Positions 10,901 to 22,583 of a stretch of 64,000 nt of DNA are shown piece by piece (position 1 is the first letter of the stretch; every line of letters starts with the position of its first letter). This DNA comes from Taudactylus pleione. Taxonomy: Eukaryota > Chordata > Amphibia > Anura > Myobatrachidae. The position numbers and the translations under genes are program-made. The stretch is taken from contig JAUIMM010000550.1 of assembly GCA_031769625.1 (NCBI GenBank), positions 248,001 through 312,000 of the forward strand, written 5' to 3'. Below the pieces are notes generated by a model, which saw only the letters and a program-made list of their open reading frames with translations, did no database searches and was not told the DNA's origin.

Positions 10901-11399
10901 GTTTGGTCTTGGCCGACCTCCAAAGCTTGCAAAGCCCACTGCTCTCCTGAAAACAATATCTTTAACAAAACCTTCATGATAAAGATGCCATCATGGTAGC
11001 CTCCAACTTGCCCAACCTAAATGCACAAACAATGCAGCCAAAAGGGCAATTGGAAAAGAGAGGCCTCAAGCCCATCAGCAGCCACCTGACCCCTAGCCAC
11101 GAGCAAATGCCCTTAAAAGCTGCCCATCAATAGTCTGCCATAAGACGATGCGAGCGGGGAACCTCTGCACCTAATTTGTGCAAACCTAGTGAAATTTAAC
11201 GACTAGGTTGGGTCACGGATGCCATGCTAGCACCGACCCCACGGAGGCCCTGGTCCAACCATGCCAATAATGGTTACAAACAAAGAAGTAAAGCAAATAT
11301 TCGAAGACTTACCCTCCATAGATGGCTCGCCAAACCTGACAAAAAGATGACTATGTCCGCAGTGTCATTGGGACGAGAGACCGCAGCGCCAAACTGTAT

Positions 11400-12616
11400 G
11401 TACTAAAACTAAAAATTTCAATATTGAAACACACAAAACTAAATGATGCAGCAAATGTAAAACAAAAAGCGAGAACAAGGCTTTGTTGCTGATGGCATGA
11501 ACTAAACCCCATCTTGTTGCACCAGAAATTAACTTGTAGCAAAACTCAGTTGCACAGATCAGAGTTCAACGGCCACAACAATTGGGAACAGTTTCCACAG
11601 CAACAAATTACTCATAAGATCTACAGCATGCCAAATCCGGGGCCAAGGAGCCGCACAGAAATCTTTATCAAAATAGGACCCCAAAGAAACCGATGAGCCA
11701 GCCGTATTAGTGAAAAGCAGCAGCGACAAACTGCCACTGAAGCTTATGCAAATTAGTTCACCATTAAATTGAACCACAAACCTGTCCTCACTACGGATTT
11801 CCACTTTATTCTTCACCGACACCAAAACATGATGATGAGGCTGGCTCGCCCCGGCAGTGGTCAGTTCCACTTCGCGGAGACAACTCACCCCATGGTAATG
11901 ATACAGAAAGCTAAGTTAAAGGAGCCAAGCAAATAACAAACCCACATTCACTCTATCAGTGTCAACCGCTAAGTAACCTGCAATTTTAGCAAGCAACTTA
12001 CAAACCTAGTCACTTAGCAAATGACCACAACCTGCTAACGCATCTATCTCGATCCCCAAAAACAAACAGGAAACGTGACCTACAGTCTTGTCCTGTTCAA
12101 CTGTAACCCTCAAAAGAAGGGAAAAAGGGGGTCCGGACAGGCATCACTCCTTCCTGTACCTATGAAAAGAAAGTCAACCAAATAATGTGCTACACCAACC
12201 TGTCCCGGTCCACCATGAACACACCAATACAAAAGAAACTGTAATTAACTAAATAGTCACAGGAACCGCAACGGCCCATAGGCAAACCTTTAATTACCAA
12301 AATCATCTGAAACCCCATTGACACCCCTTGAACTATACATCCTCTGAGTGCAAGACTACAAACTAAAAGCTGACCCAGAATCAAGCGAAGCCAGCATTGC
12401 ACTGTAACCAACTGCTTACTAAAACCAAACCCTCATCAACAAATGGAGAAACTGCTCTTAAGGACCTTCGAGGATGTCATAATTAACGAAAATCCTGCGC
12501 GGTAACCACGCCCACCAGAGAGATACAGAGATCCTGCCAGGGGGAAATTAGGAAAAGAACCCTCTATCCGCCCCTGCAACACCTCCGCTCCAACTGTGGC
12601 CTGCAAAAACCAGGAA
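11400..12616 (-). pseudogene. DIRS reverse transcriptase/RNase H remnants
   Basis: Near 12,450-12,616 (minus) the segment LQGRIEGSFPNFPLAGSLYL, then YRAGFSL, resembles the start of the frog DIRS RT region. At 11,559-11,660 the segment WKLFPIVVAVELWG matches DIRS RNase H. Between these only short fragments are open. No catalytic D-D pair could be read in frame, so the assignment rests on the two ends and on element order. Confidence 0.5.
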
Positions 12617-13800
12617 TTAACCCGTCGCAATGCAAGAATGGGTTCCTTGACAAGCACAGGCTATACCAAAGGCCAATGAAAACCGAATGAAAAAACCCCT
12701 GAACAACACCGAATTCCTACCCACCAGGGTAGCTATAACCATAGAGAGTGCAATCACACAGAAAAACAGGCGACTAAGCCTTAACTGGCTCCCTTGGGGT
12801 TGACCCCGAAGTCGGGGGCTGAACCTCCCCCGATAATGTCGGCAATCCTTGGACAGGTGCACACCTCCGCAGAGCGAAAAGAGGGCGAAACGACAGTCTG
12901 ACCCCAGAGTGTATTGGGCATCATAACAGGCAAAACATTTGCCTTTCGCCACCTCCATCAAACCAGGTTCACCAGCAGAAAAGGTTCTGCAAGGCAGACC
13001 CATAACCAAGGGGGGTCGATGCTGCTGTGCTCTTTTCCCCAAAAAACCTAACTACCCACCCGTAGTGGTCCCGCCTAAACTGTGTATCAAACTATGCCCT
13101 GGCAAATTTTAGTCCGGGCAAACATGTCAAACACCAAAAAGATTTGTTTAATAATATTCCCATGCCCTAAGCCCGCTTTAACAAATAGCACACATGAAGA
13201 TGAGCATGCCCTTAAATCTCATATTAAAGTTACAAAAAGCCCCTTCACACACGTCACTCGCCATCATAACCCAAGTACACCCCACTACATCTCATCAGTG
13301 AGCAATAACATTAAAATAAAAAAATCACGAATTTACCTCTGCGATCTTTACTTGAACGCTGTTGTGCAACCGCGCAGAATAGCCAAATTCGTACAATGAG
13401 CATTATCATAACCTGATTCCTAGCCCTATGATCTGTGACATCCGCCTTCATAACATTATCACCTGACTTTTTTGGCTAAATGGTGTGCAACAATCTCGTC
13501 AAATTTACGCGGGCGCATCAAGTATTAGAGGAGAAACTGGAATCACAGCAAGAAATGTAATACAAAACATACTCACCAAAACCAAAGGGTCCCGAAACCC
13601 CATCTTCAATGTTTTCACGCGGCAGAGCCGCTAGCTTGATCGCCATGGCCGTCTCAACACGCAGAGGATCAGTAGCCGAACTAGCCACCGAGTCTTCTCC
13701 CCAAATTCCACCCATGACTACGGAACCTGCAACTACAGGAGAAGGGTGAGGAAAAGCAAAGGAGGGACCGCTAGGGAGAGGGGGATGTTGTGGGTGTGTT
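12617..13800 (-). pseudogene. DIRS gag-like region with Cys/His cluster
   Basis: The 141-aa frame at 12,617-13,042 (minus) has the cluster CFACYDAQYTLGSDCRFALF followed by SLCGGVHLSKDC. It resembles the C..C..C..H zinc cluster of DIRS gag proteins, with some ligands altered. Upstream, 13,518-13,720 may be the N-terminal part (DSVASSATDPLRVETAMAIK). The frames do not connect. Confidence 0.55.
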
Positions 13801-14650
13801 AAGAACGGGTGGAAGGCAAGGCCCGGGGGTGCGCGGGCAAACAAGGGGACCCCGGAGAGGGCAAGGTAGCAGGGGGAGGGGTGGTAATATGTACAAATGA
13901 GATGTGCGCTCCTGTAGTGTGGAAGTAAGAAGGTGGGTACAAAAACCAGGAGGAATACAGGGGAATGAAGGGGGATGATAAAAGGAGGGGGGGTTAGAAG
14001 AAAAAGGAGGAAAGAAGTGGAAGGAAAATGGGGAGGTTGAGGGTTCAACTGGGGGAGCGCCCAAGGCTGAAGGACACCTGAACCCGGGTAGGATTAACAG
14101 GGGTACAGGTATGCATCAGTGTCGCACCCAGGGGCCTGCGGGGGAGCTGCAAGCATTTTTTGCCAGGCAACTAACCCCTAGCTTCTACTTAGTAACAGAG
14201 GTTGCCTGGACATGACAGGGGGGGTGGCAGCATGTTCTATCCAGTGCTGGAGAAGCGCTGGAAAATGGCCGACCAATGTAAATGGAAGTCGGGCCCGCCG
14301 CAATGGCAAGGCTCTGGGACCACAAATATATGGGGTTGATGACCACGTGGTCTGCAGACAACAAGGCGGCGCTAGCTGCCGGAGAGGAGGTGAGCCCCTG
14401 CAGGGTGACCAGCAGGAACAGCCGCTCCCACTAGTGCAGCGGGGATCAGCCTGACTGCTGTGGTAGGCACTGTAGGAGACCCAGCTTGAGGAGGTGGGAA
14501 CGATGAGAGGAGGGGGGAGAGGGGGGACCGCATGCACACTCAGCACAGTGCAACTGGGACAAGACAGCCAGGTGGTGGGGGGCTGGTGGGGGGGCAGCCT
14601 CATGCACGGGACACAAATAAAGAGCAAGGGACATCCATGATGTGAGACAG
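13740..14650. repeat. GA/CT-rich low-complexity part of the DIRS element
   Basis: The plus strand is G-rich here (runs of GGGGGAG and GGAGGGGGG). Open minus-strand frames such as 13,518-14,048 and 14,178-14,678 give P/S/L-rich translations typical of low complexity. No gene is claimed. Confidence 0.6.
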
Positions 14651-14957
14651 GAGGACAGGGGAAAAGGGAAAAAGACATATGCAGAGCTTATAACACCACC
14701 AGAGAAAGTGAAGCAGTATACAACAAATACTATGCCCGATTTCAAAGATCCAGAAAAAGAGGCTGTCTTCATGCAAACAAGCCAATATATACTGATCATC
14801 TCACCACTCCCTCAAGCAATATCATTGGCTCACCCAACCAGCTGACTAGACAGCACTAGAAACTGCCCAGCAACAAGGCTGTCATCAACAGCCATACAAC
14901 AAAAAACCTAGTATTCTTAGATATTCTCACACTTATCTAGCCTTCGCCTACTATTAT

Positions 14958-15620
14958 TACATATTTATGAAACTAAGAAAAGGGTCACACATTTTGAGCC
15001 AATATTCAGCCACCTCTTTTCTTACACCATCAGGCTAAATCGTTATTAAATAATAATTCTGAAACAATTTACTACACTATATTCTCTTTTGTAGCCTGTA
15101 ATTCAACAAGGATAATCAACAACAACAACAGCACAAAACAAACATACAAATGCTCATTTGTGATGTCATACGCTGCCTTCTTCTAGATAATGGCACCAGT
15201 TTACAGGAAAGCAAATGGGTTTGTGGGTTAAGATGATTCACTGCCAAGTGGAAAAAATTGCACCAGCCAGTAGGAGTTAACCATAAATCCCCTATTGAGA
15301 ACAAATTGTAGGATAAGTACTCTTATTTTGCCATGAAAAGCACTAGCTATTTTCTCCTTCAAGGGCAATTGTTTATGAGAGTCACACACTTAGCTTTAAA
15401 TCAAAATTTGATGGTGATTGGACTTCTTTGTAACTGCCAGATGGACACCTAACATAGAGGACTGTCTTACAGTGCCTCCTATACTGTATACTCTATTGCT
15501 TTTTTACTTGTTTGTTTGTAAATTCATTTTGTATTATGAAAAAATTATTTTGGATTAATGGTAATATATTACTGTAGTTTCACCTTACCTTCTTCTTTCC
15601 TCACATCCACACCATGGGCC
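14958..15620. other. no gene seen
   Basis: AT-rich sequence with a short CAA run near 15,117. No coding frame and no repeat shared within the window. Confidence 0.4.
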
Positions 15621-16505
15621 TGATATAGAGGTGGTTGCTAATGCAGCCCTGACTGCAACTTTTTACTCAGCGTGACTGCATCTTTATGCTAATGCCACAG
15701 TCAATGGCAGGCTTGCCTACCCTCCCAATTTGGCCGGGAGCCTCCCGATTGTCAGGTGCCGCTCCCGGCCCCCCGGAAAGGCAGGCAAGCCTCCCGGAAT
15801 CCCCCAGCAGGGGGGCGGTGAGGCAATTTGCGCTGAATTGCATCATCGTGGCCCCGCTCACTGCTTCACAATGCCAAAAATAATGGCATTGTGAAGAGGG
15901 GGCGAGGCCATGATTACGCAATTGTGTGGCCCCGCCCCTGGCTCCACCCCCAATGTGATGTCAGTGACCGGCCACGCCCCCCACTGTTAGCCGACAGTCA
16001 GCTCCCTCCCATAAGGAGGGAGCTGATTGTCAGCAAGTGTGGTCAATGGGTCTTAAGCAGAGATGCCCACTGGCTGCAGTGGTAATCCGCCACTTTGTGT
16101 ATTAAGTTGAACCATCAGCCGCACATTGATCGAACCATCGAACACTGCACCTGCCATAGGGAAGCGCATAATGTGCGCCTAAACATGGGCGACAAAATCT
16201 GTGCAACAGCCACTGAGCATGACATGTCCATGACGCAACCATGTCGGGCTAGCCACCCCCCTCTTGCCACCTAGAAATGACAACTAAAATTGCGGCTTTC
16301 AGCTGTTACCACCGGGACACATGGGCAGTGCAGCTCTGACACATGAGCAGACTGAGAACATCGGCCGTTTGTGTGCAGCATCGACTTAGCATCCACCTCT
16401 GAATCAAGCCCTATGTATAAAAATAGAAGGGAAGGTCGTGGAAGGACTATGGCCCTGATTCCCTTTCCCATCCCCATGAGGCCATGGTCCTTTTTCAGGT
16501 GCATT
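15621..16505. repeat. GC-rich interspersed repeat with short palindromes
   Basis: The block near 15,703 (GCAGGCTTGCCTACCCTCCC) recurs at 50,490. Local hairpins include CCGGGAG/CTCCCGG around 15,737-15,790, TGCTTCACAATGCC/GGCATTGTGAAG near 15,860-15,896, and TCAGCTCCCTCC/GGAGGGAGCTGA near 15,999-16,025. No terminal repeat or target duplication was fixed. Confidence 0.4.
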
Positions 16506-16513
16506 TATGTCCC

Positions 16514-18236
16514 CAGGGCTGCCATCAGAAATGATGGGGCCCAGGACTGACAAAACAGACAGGGCCCCTTCCCTTGAGTGGTGGGAGGCAGTTTGTTAGA
16601 GGTGGGCATTGCGGGTGTGAGAGCAGAATGACGGTGTGGGTGTGAGAGGAGGGTGAGGGTGTGAGAGCAGAGTAATGGTGTGGGTGAGAGGAGGGTGAGG
16701 GTGTGAGTGCAGAGTAATGGTGTGGGGGTGAGAGTGAAGTGTAGGGGTGAGAGGAGGGTGAGGGTGTGAGAACAGAGTCATGGTGTGGGGGGTGAGAGCG
16801 AGGTGTGGGTGTGAGAGGAGGGCGTGAGAGCAGAGTAATGGTGTGGGGGTGAGAGCGAGGTGTGGGTGTGAGGAGGGCGAGGGCGTGAGAGCAGAGTAAA
16901 GGTGTGGGGGTGAGAGCAAGGTGGGGGAGAGAGCAAGGTTTGAGGGGTTGAGAGCAAGGTGTGGGGGTGAGAGCAAGGTGGGGGTGTGAGAGGAGGGTGA
17001 AGTGTGTGTGAGGTTGTGAGAGCAAGGTGTGGGTGTGAGAGGAGGGTGAAGTGTGTGTGAGGTTGTGAGAGCAGGGCAAGAGTGCAGGGTGAGGCAGTGA
17101 TAGCGCAGGGTGAGGGAGTGAGAGTGCAGGGTCAGAGTGCAGGGTGAGAGCACACAGTGAGGGAGTGAGAGCGCATGGTGAGTGGGTGAACACAGAATGA
17201 GGGGGTGGGTGTGAGCGCAGAGTGAGGGGGTGGTTGAGAGCACAGTGAGGGTGAGATCGAATGGTGAAGGGGTGAGCACACAGTGAGGTGGGTGAGAGAG
17301 CACAGTCAGCGGGGGTGAGACAGCACAGTGAGGGGGGTGAGAGAGCACAGTGAGGGGGGTGAGAGAGCACAGTGAGGGGGGGGTGAGAGAGCACAGTGAG
17401 GTGGGTGAGAGAGCACAGTGAGGGGGGGTGAGAGAGCACAGTGAGGAGGGGTGAGAGAGCACAGTGAGGGGGTGAGAGAGCACAGTGGGGGGCAGAGCAC
17501 ACAGTGAGGGGGAGGGTGAGAGAGCACACAGTGAGGGGGTGGGTGTGAGAGAGCACACAGTGAGGGTGAGGGGGAGAGAGCACACAGAGAGGGGGTGGGT
17601 GAGAGAGCACACAGTGAGGGGGAGGGTGAGAGAGCACACAGTGAGGGGGTGGGTGAGAGAGCACACAGTGAGGGGGTGGGTGAGAGAGCACACAGTGAGG
17701 GGGAGGGGGAGAGAGCACACAGTGAGGGGGTGGGTGAGAGAGCACTTAGTGAGGGGGTGAGAACGGGAGTCTCTGTACCTTGTCTGTTTCCATCACAGGA
17801 ATATATGAGGTGGGATCCCCCACAGCCTTGTACTCCTGCCTGTCCGAGCAGTGCTTCACCAACAAGTGGCAGCGGCTGTAGGCAGCTTCTCCTCTGCCGC
17901 TGCTCCTTCCTCCCTTCCCAGCACAGTATCTCCCGCTGACAGGTGGTTGCCTTACCGCTGCTCCTGTTCCAGCCAGGCATGCCGCTAACCCGGAGATGTA
18001 CAAGTTTGAATTATGCACTGGGCACGAGCCAATCGGAGCTCGCAAACCGGCAGCCAATCAGGAGCTGCCGCTGCAGCGGCTCCTGATTAGATGCCGGCCT
18101 GCAAGCTATGAGTGGCTCACGGCCGACCACAACTTGAAATGCCGGCGGTGCTTATTCTCCACTGCCACCCGGGCCCCCTTTCTCTTCGAGCCCTGGACTA
18201 TAGTCCCGCCAGTCCCCCCCCCTGACGGCGGCCCTG
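16514..18236. mobile_element. non-autonomous hAT element, 1,723 bp, exact 8-bp TSD
   Basis: The ends are CAGGGCTGCCATCAG and, inverted, CAGGGCCGCCGTCAG. TATGTCCC flanks the element exactly at 16,506-16,513 and 18,237-18,244. CAG-start ends and an 8-bp duplication suit the hAT superfamily. There is no transposase. Most of the interior is a GA-rich minisatellite. The exact duplication suggests a fairly recent insertion or luck. Confidence 0.85.
16600..17765. repeat. minisatellite inside the hAT element
   Basis: Plus-strand units of the type GTGAGAGAGCACACAGTGAG with G-rich spacers repeat for about 1.1 kb. They are most regular at 17,330-17,750, where many units are about 33 bp. The minus strand lacks stops in several frames, giving apparent proteins of 406 and 374 aa rich in S, H, P, L and C. 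These are artefacts of the repeat. Confidence 0.9.
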
Positions 18237-18244
18237 TATGTCCC

Positions 18245-19265
18245 TATTTAAAAAATGGGGGGCGGGGGTGTCAATGCTCTATCTGGCACAGGGCACCAAA
18301 AAGTATAGTTACGGCTCTGTGTTTGGCAATCTTTTTCATTGTGAGACTATTTCTAGCCACGCTAATCTACCTATAAGATAGATGTTTTTCTTTTATAATG
18401 AAGTTTTTGCAACATTCAGGTTCACTTATATGCTATGCTAGGGCATGTAAAATACAATAACTAAAAACATTTATATACATTTAAATACATCAAATATAAG
18501 ATTTAATTCTGCTGCTGGAAGGCTGGAAAAATTTTCCTTGTGACCTGTCATAAAACCGTCCTGCTCGTGTCTTGACCTTTGGTGGAGATGGTTAGACATA
18601 CAAAGCCGCATTCTTCTGTCTCAAGAGTGTTCATTTCAAGGACAGAGAATACATACTTGGAAGTTACCAGAATAAATGTATAGATTGCTCCAAGGCCCGA
18701 ATAGGCGTCATCCACAGACACTTTTTATATATAGAGTGTGTATGTCCACATTACTATGCAAATCTTTGAAGTCTTGTTTCCATAGCTCTAGAAACATTTT
18801 TTCCCATCTATCAATCTTCCAGAGGAAAAAAAAGAAGTAAGAATAATCATCTCTGTATTAAGGCTGCAAATGAGGAAGCGCACTTCATAAAAATGTTAAG
18901 CACCAATTCATATTTCAGAGGCAGCCTTCTGTAATGAAATATTAATGGGACTTTTAACTGTTCGCTTAATGAAATGCCATTTTCTCTTTTATGGCATAGG
19001 GATTACCAGGACGGAGGCATGGGTACAGCATCTGCAGAGGTATACAGCATATGAATAATATTATATGCAGACGTGTAGAATGTTATGCTTCCTGAACAGT
19101 GGCATAACAAGGGAGAGTTAAGAAGACATTGTATAAGAAGAAAATGTCACAGGAGAGTCAAACAAGTTTTACAGGACGTAATGTCATCATGACCATGCAG
19201 AGAATAACATTTTAGCAAGTGATTTCCTACATTTGTAGGAGGTAGATACTGTCTAATTGGCTAGA
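18245..19265. other. unique-looking AT-rich stretch without a gene
   Basis: I found no transposon similarity, tandem repeat or coding frame from about 18,380 to 19,260. It contains an octamer (ATGCAAAT near 18,756) and homeodomain-type sites (GAAATATTAATGGGAC near 18,935). It is one of the few candidate stretches of single-copy DNA here. Confidence 0.35.
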
Positions 19266-19940
19266 ATGATATTGTTGCCAATATTTGTATTGATTCTTCC
19301 ATATTAGCACCTGAGGGGGTCTGTGTGCGGTGGGTCCCCTCCCCTGAGCAACAAACCCCTCCCCCCCAAATCCTGTATCTTACCTTGTGTCGGCAAGCGG
19401 GTCCTTCCTCCTCCATGGCGCCATCTTCCCAGTGATATTCTGGCATTCACAGTGTCGATGATCAATGTGTCCTGCATTTCACATTAATACTCGCAGCTAG
19501 CAGCGCTCTTCATCGACGCGCGAGCCGAGTGATCCACCACTAAGAGTTGTGGCTGTTCTCTCTCTCTCTCCCTCGGTGATATGGCGAATGCGCACAAGAG
19601 AGCAGAGATTCCGGCACGTTGCCAGAGCCTTTGCTTTCACTGTGCGGTGCCATCTTCCCGAATATCATTGGGAAGATGGCACAGCGGAGGATGAGGGACC
19701 AGCTTGTCGGCACAAAGTAAGTACACTATGTGTGCAGGGTGTGTGGTGTGGGGTCCGTGTGCACTGCACACTCTGCACCCATTCACTCGGCAGCGGCCGC
19801 TTCGCAAAGGGCAGCTCTTATCGCAAGAGCTGTCTTTTGCGATACAAATCGCATATGTTAGTACATATGAGGTTAGTAAGGTTGTGGTGACTTGCGGTAT
19901 GTACACCGCAACCTTAGTACATCCCGCCCTTAATCTGATG
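19266..19940. repeat. interspersed repeat, partly palindromic, second copy near 61.7 kb
   Basis: Bases 19,793-19,925 match 61,722-61,843: CTTCGCAAAGGGCAGCTCTT, CATATGTTAGTACATATG and GTGACT.GCGG.ATGTACACC. An internal inverted pair lies at 19,379-19,440 and 19,640-19,725 (GGCGCCATCTTCCC and GGGAAGATGGC; TGTCGGCA and TGTCGGCACAAAG). Outer limits are uncertain. Confidence 0.5.
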
Positions 19941-19964
19941 CAACATTAATGTGTACCACAGTTA

Positions 19965-20817
19965 GGGCTCTATTATCATATTGAATGCGGATTGTAGTGT
20001 GATATTACCGAGTGAATTTGCATTGCGAAATTCAGGCAATATCACAGGGATTTACTATAAATCCCTTGCAGGGACAGAGCTTGTGATAAAGCTCTGTCCC
20101 TGTGGATCCCATCCGCACTCTAGCACGCATGCGCCGACCGACCACCCCTACTACCCCCCCACCGATGCTAAGCCCCGCCCCCGGCACTAAGCCCCGCACC
20201 CCGCGATCGCGGACCCCCGCGACCCCCCCCCTCCATTCATTACACTTACCTGCATCCTCCTGGCTTCCGGTGATCTTCTTCGGGCTTCCCGATCAGGTGA
20301 TCTTCCATACTGCACTGGGGCCCGATCACCTGATGACCGGGCCCCAGTGTTCTATGGGAGACCAGCTGACCGGAGAGGAGCCATCACCGTAGGCCCGATC
20401 ACTGGTCCCTGGATTCAGGTAAGTAAAAAAAAAAATGTTTCATTTCTTTTTTCTTTTTTTTACAGCAATCAGCTTGCGGTCTGCTTAGACCACATAGCTC
20501 ATTACTGGTACTGGTTCCCGCCTCTGCTCTCCCCGTTAGAGCAGAGTGGGAGCCCGGTAACCGGGGGAGACCCTGGATAACGCGTTATTATCACAGGGCT
20601 TCCCCCGGTATTTTTTTACAATTTATTTTTAGTAACTGTGGTCGGATCACATTTCCCATTACAATTATGGGAAATGCGATCTGCTTTACTAAAAATAAGT
20701 GATACTGGGGGTTGGAGTAGAATTTTACTAATTCTACTCCAATTGCCCTATAGTAACTACAGGTGAAACTAAAATAATGTGAAAAGGGTGTGAAAATAAT
20801 GTTAATAAATAGAGCCC
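19965..20817. mobile_element. MITE, GGGCTCTATT ends, TSD TTA
   Basis: The ends are GGGCTCTATTATCA and inverted GGGCTCTATTTATT, with TTA at 19,962-19,964 and 20,818-20,820. A 3-bp duplication suits PIF/Harbinger. The interior has several hairpins, for example GGGACAGAGCTT..AAGCTCTGTCCC near 20,071-20,101 and a pair around GATCACCTGAT near 20,292-20,340. No transposase. Confidence 0.75.
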
Positions 20818-20941
20818 TTAATCATTTAAGGTGAGTTCTAGGATGACTAAAGAACTAGGGGCTGATTTTCAGAGTTGAAAGTGAATCCTTTTGCCAGGCA
20901 TAAGGGGAGGGTTTTTCTCAATGTGCATGTTTAGGAACCAA

Positions 20942-21492
20942 AGGCCTGATTCAGACCCGGTCGCAAGCGCTGAGCAGTCGCAACCGGGTCGATGGTGGCC
21001 CAGAGCGCATGCGCACAACGGAGCCGGCTACGTCGTGCGCATTTGCAAGACCTGGATAGCGACGGGCAATCCATCACTCCGGGTCTCGCACCAAAGGGGG
21101 CATGCTGTCGATGTTGAGTGACAGCATGCCCCCTTTGGTGGACGGGTCGGGGGGTGGCTGCCCAGATGGAGGCGTTCCCATGGGAACGCCTACCGTTTGG
21201 GGGCGGCCCCACTGACATCACAAGTGATGTCAGTGGGAGAGCTTTCAGCTATGTTTGAGCCGAAAGCTCTCTGGGGCTTGCGGGCACAAGCCGTACCACA
21301 AGGGTCTCGTCGTAAGCCTGATGGTTGCGATGGTCTTGAACATCGCAACCATCATCCTGGCCGCTCACATTAGCTGTGGGTGGCAACCCACAGCAATGCG
21401 AGCGGCCAGGAGGCCACTCCATAAAAAAAAAAAAAAGACGCCCTGATTCAGAGCGAGCGCTCTGTCAGAGCATCCGGCTCTGAATCAGGGCC
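20942..21492. mobile_element. MITE, GGCCTGATTCAG ends, TSD CAA, hairpin chain
   Basis: The ends are AGGCCTGATTCAG and inverted GGCCCTGATTCAG, flanked by CAA on both sides. Inside are consecutive perfect hairpins: 21,090-21,109/21,120-21,139 (20 bp), 21,208-21,221/21,224-21,237 (14 bp), 21,238-21,246/21,262-21,270, 21,321-21,332/21,341-21,352 (12 bp) and 21,373-21,381/21,386-21,394. A (A)14 run precedes the right end. The 3-bp duplication suits PIF/Harbinger. No coding capacity. Confidence 0.8.
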
Positions 21493-21550
21493 CAAGTTTA
21501 CTGGCAATACAGAGCTGTACATATTTCAGTTGCACTTCCACTTCTAACTA

Positions 21551-22032
21551 AGGGGGTCATTCAGACCCGCTCGTGAGCAGCAGTACGCTCGCAAGCGGGT
21601 CGATGTTCCCCACTGCGCATGCGCACGACGGAGGGAGCTCCGTCGTGCGCATGCGCGAGACCCAGGGAGCGACGGGCTCTCCATCGCTCCGGGTCTCGCA
21701 CCAGAGGGGGCGTGCTGTCGATGTTGATTGACAGCACTCCCCCTTTGGTGGGCGTGCCGGAGGCGTGCCTGCCAGACGGAGGCGTTCCCATGGGGTAGTG
21801 ATGTCAGTGGGAGTGATTTTGGCTCTGATAGAGCCAAAATCACTCCAGGGCTTGTGGCAGGGAGACCCTACCGCAGGGTCTCCATCGCAAGTCCGATGGT
21901 CACGATGGTCAAGACCATCGCGACCATCTTTTTGGCCGCTCGCATATGCTGTGGGTGGTCACCCACAGCTATACGAGCGGCTAGGGGGCCGCTCCATTTT
22001 CATGGAGGAGGGACCTGATTCAGAGCGAGCGC
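21551..22032. mobile_element. second MITE copy of the same family, right end incomplete
   Basis: It starts GGGGGTCATTCAGACCCGCT and follows the previous copy closely: the GTCGATGTTGATTGACAGCA hairpin, the GGCGTTCCCATGGG block, the TTTTGGCTC/GAGCCAAAA hairpin near 21,817-21,842, and the GGTCACGATGG/CCATCGCGACC hairpin near 21,898-21,926. It ends at CAGAGCGAGCGC, before the outermost end seen in the neighbour. The next MITE abuts it. Confidence 0.7.
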
Positions 22033-22035
22033 TAA

Positions 22036-22583
22036 GGTCCTGATTCACCATGCAACACAACTGTGAATGCAATAGCGATTACGCACGCAGTTCAACTGCG
22101 ATAGTATGCTAATTCATTGCAATCGCAATGCCGCCGCTGCACTACACAAGGATGTCCACCTTACCTTACACATCCATAATGTTTAACAAGACTGCAAAAC
22201 CATTAGTACAATCGAGTACCATCGCAGCCTCACGTACACTTGCACAAGCCCTGACCTTACTCAGAAATTGCTAACTTCCACGCACGCTATGAGGCCTCAG
22301 GCTGTGTAGGGCATCGTAGTGGATAATTTATGCACGCCCCTGCAACGCCATTCAAACGCATTGGCACCCCTGCATTTGGCCTACCACACCCCCCCTCGTC
22401 ACCACCCACAAATGTCACTTCTTGTCAATCACTCTGCGAAGGATCTGTGTGGTATCTGTGATCGCAGTCCCGATCGCAGTGACTCGTTTGCGCACTCGCA
22501 CTGTGATGCATACGCATGTGCAGTACGCAACAATTGGATGATTGCATGTGTATTAGCTCTGCGCTCCTTACTGAATCAGGCCC
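22036..22583. mobile_element. MITE, GGTCCTGATTCAC ends, TSD TAA
   Basis: The ends are GGTCCTGATTCAC and inverted GGGCCTGATTCAG, with TAA at 22,033-22,035 and 22,584-22,586. The interior differs from the 20.9 kb family and lacks its strong hairpins. A diverged copy lies at 7,935-8,325 in the other orientation. Confidence 0.75.

Larger units (their letters stand above)
9328..14957 (-). mobile_element. DIRS retrotransposon with tyrosine recombinase, about 5.6 kb, decayed
   Basis: On the minus strand the order is gag-like region, reverse transcriptase/RNase H, tyrosine recombinase and SGNH-hydrolase-like region. This suits vertebrate DIRS elements, which integrate by a recombinase and leave no target duplication. 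All reading frames are broken. The ends (AAGATATACATTGG and CGCCTACTAT) are defined by comparison with the neighbouring short copy. The terminal inverted repeats typical of DIRS were not recognised. Confidence 0.7.

Noticed and set aside
16525..17745. Long minus-strand open frames (406 and 374 aa, S/H/P/L/C-rich)
   Set aside because: They follow a GA-rich minisatellite that lacks stops in several frames at once. No domain, and the frame ends do not match any gene structure.
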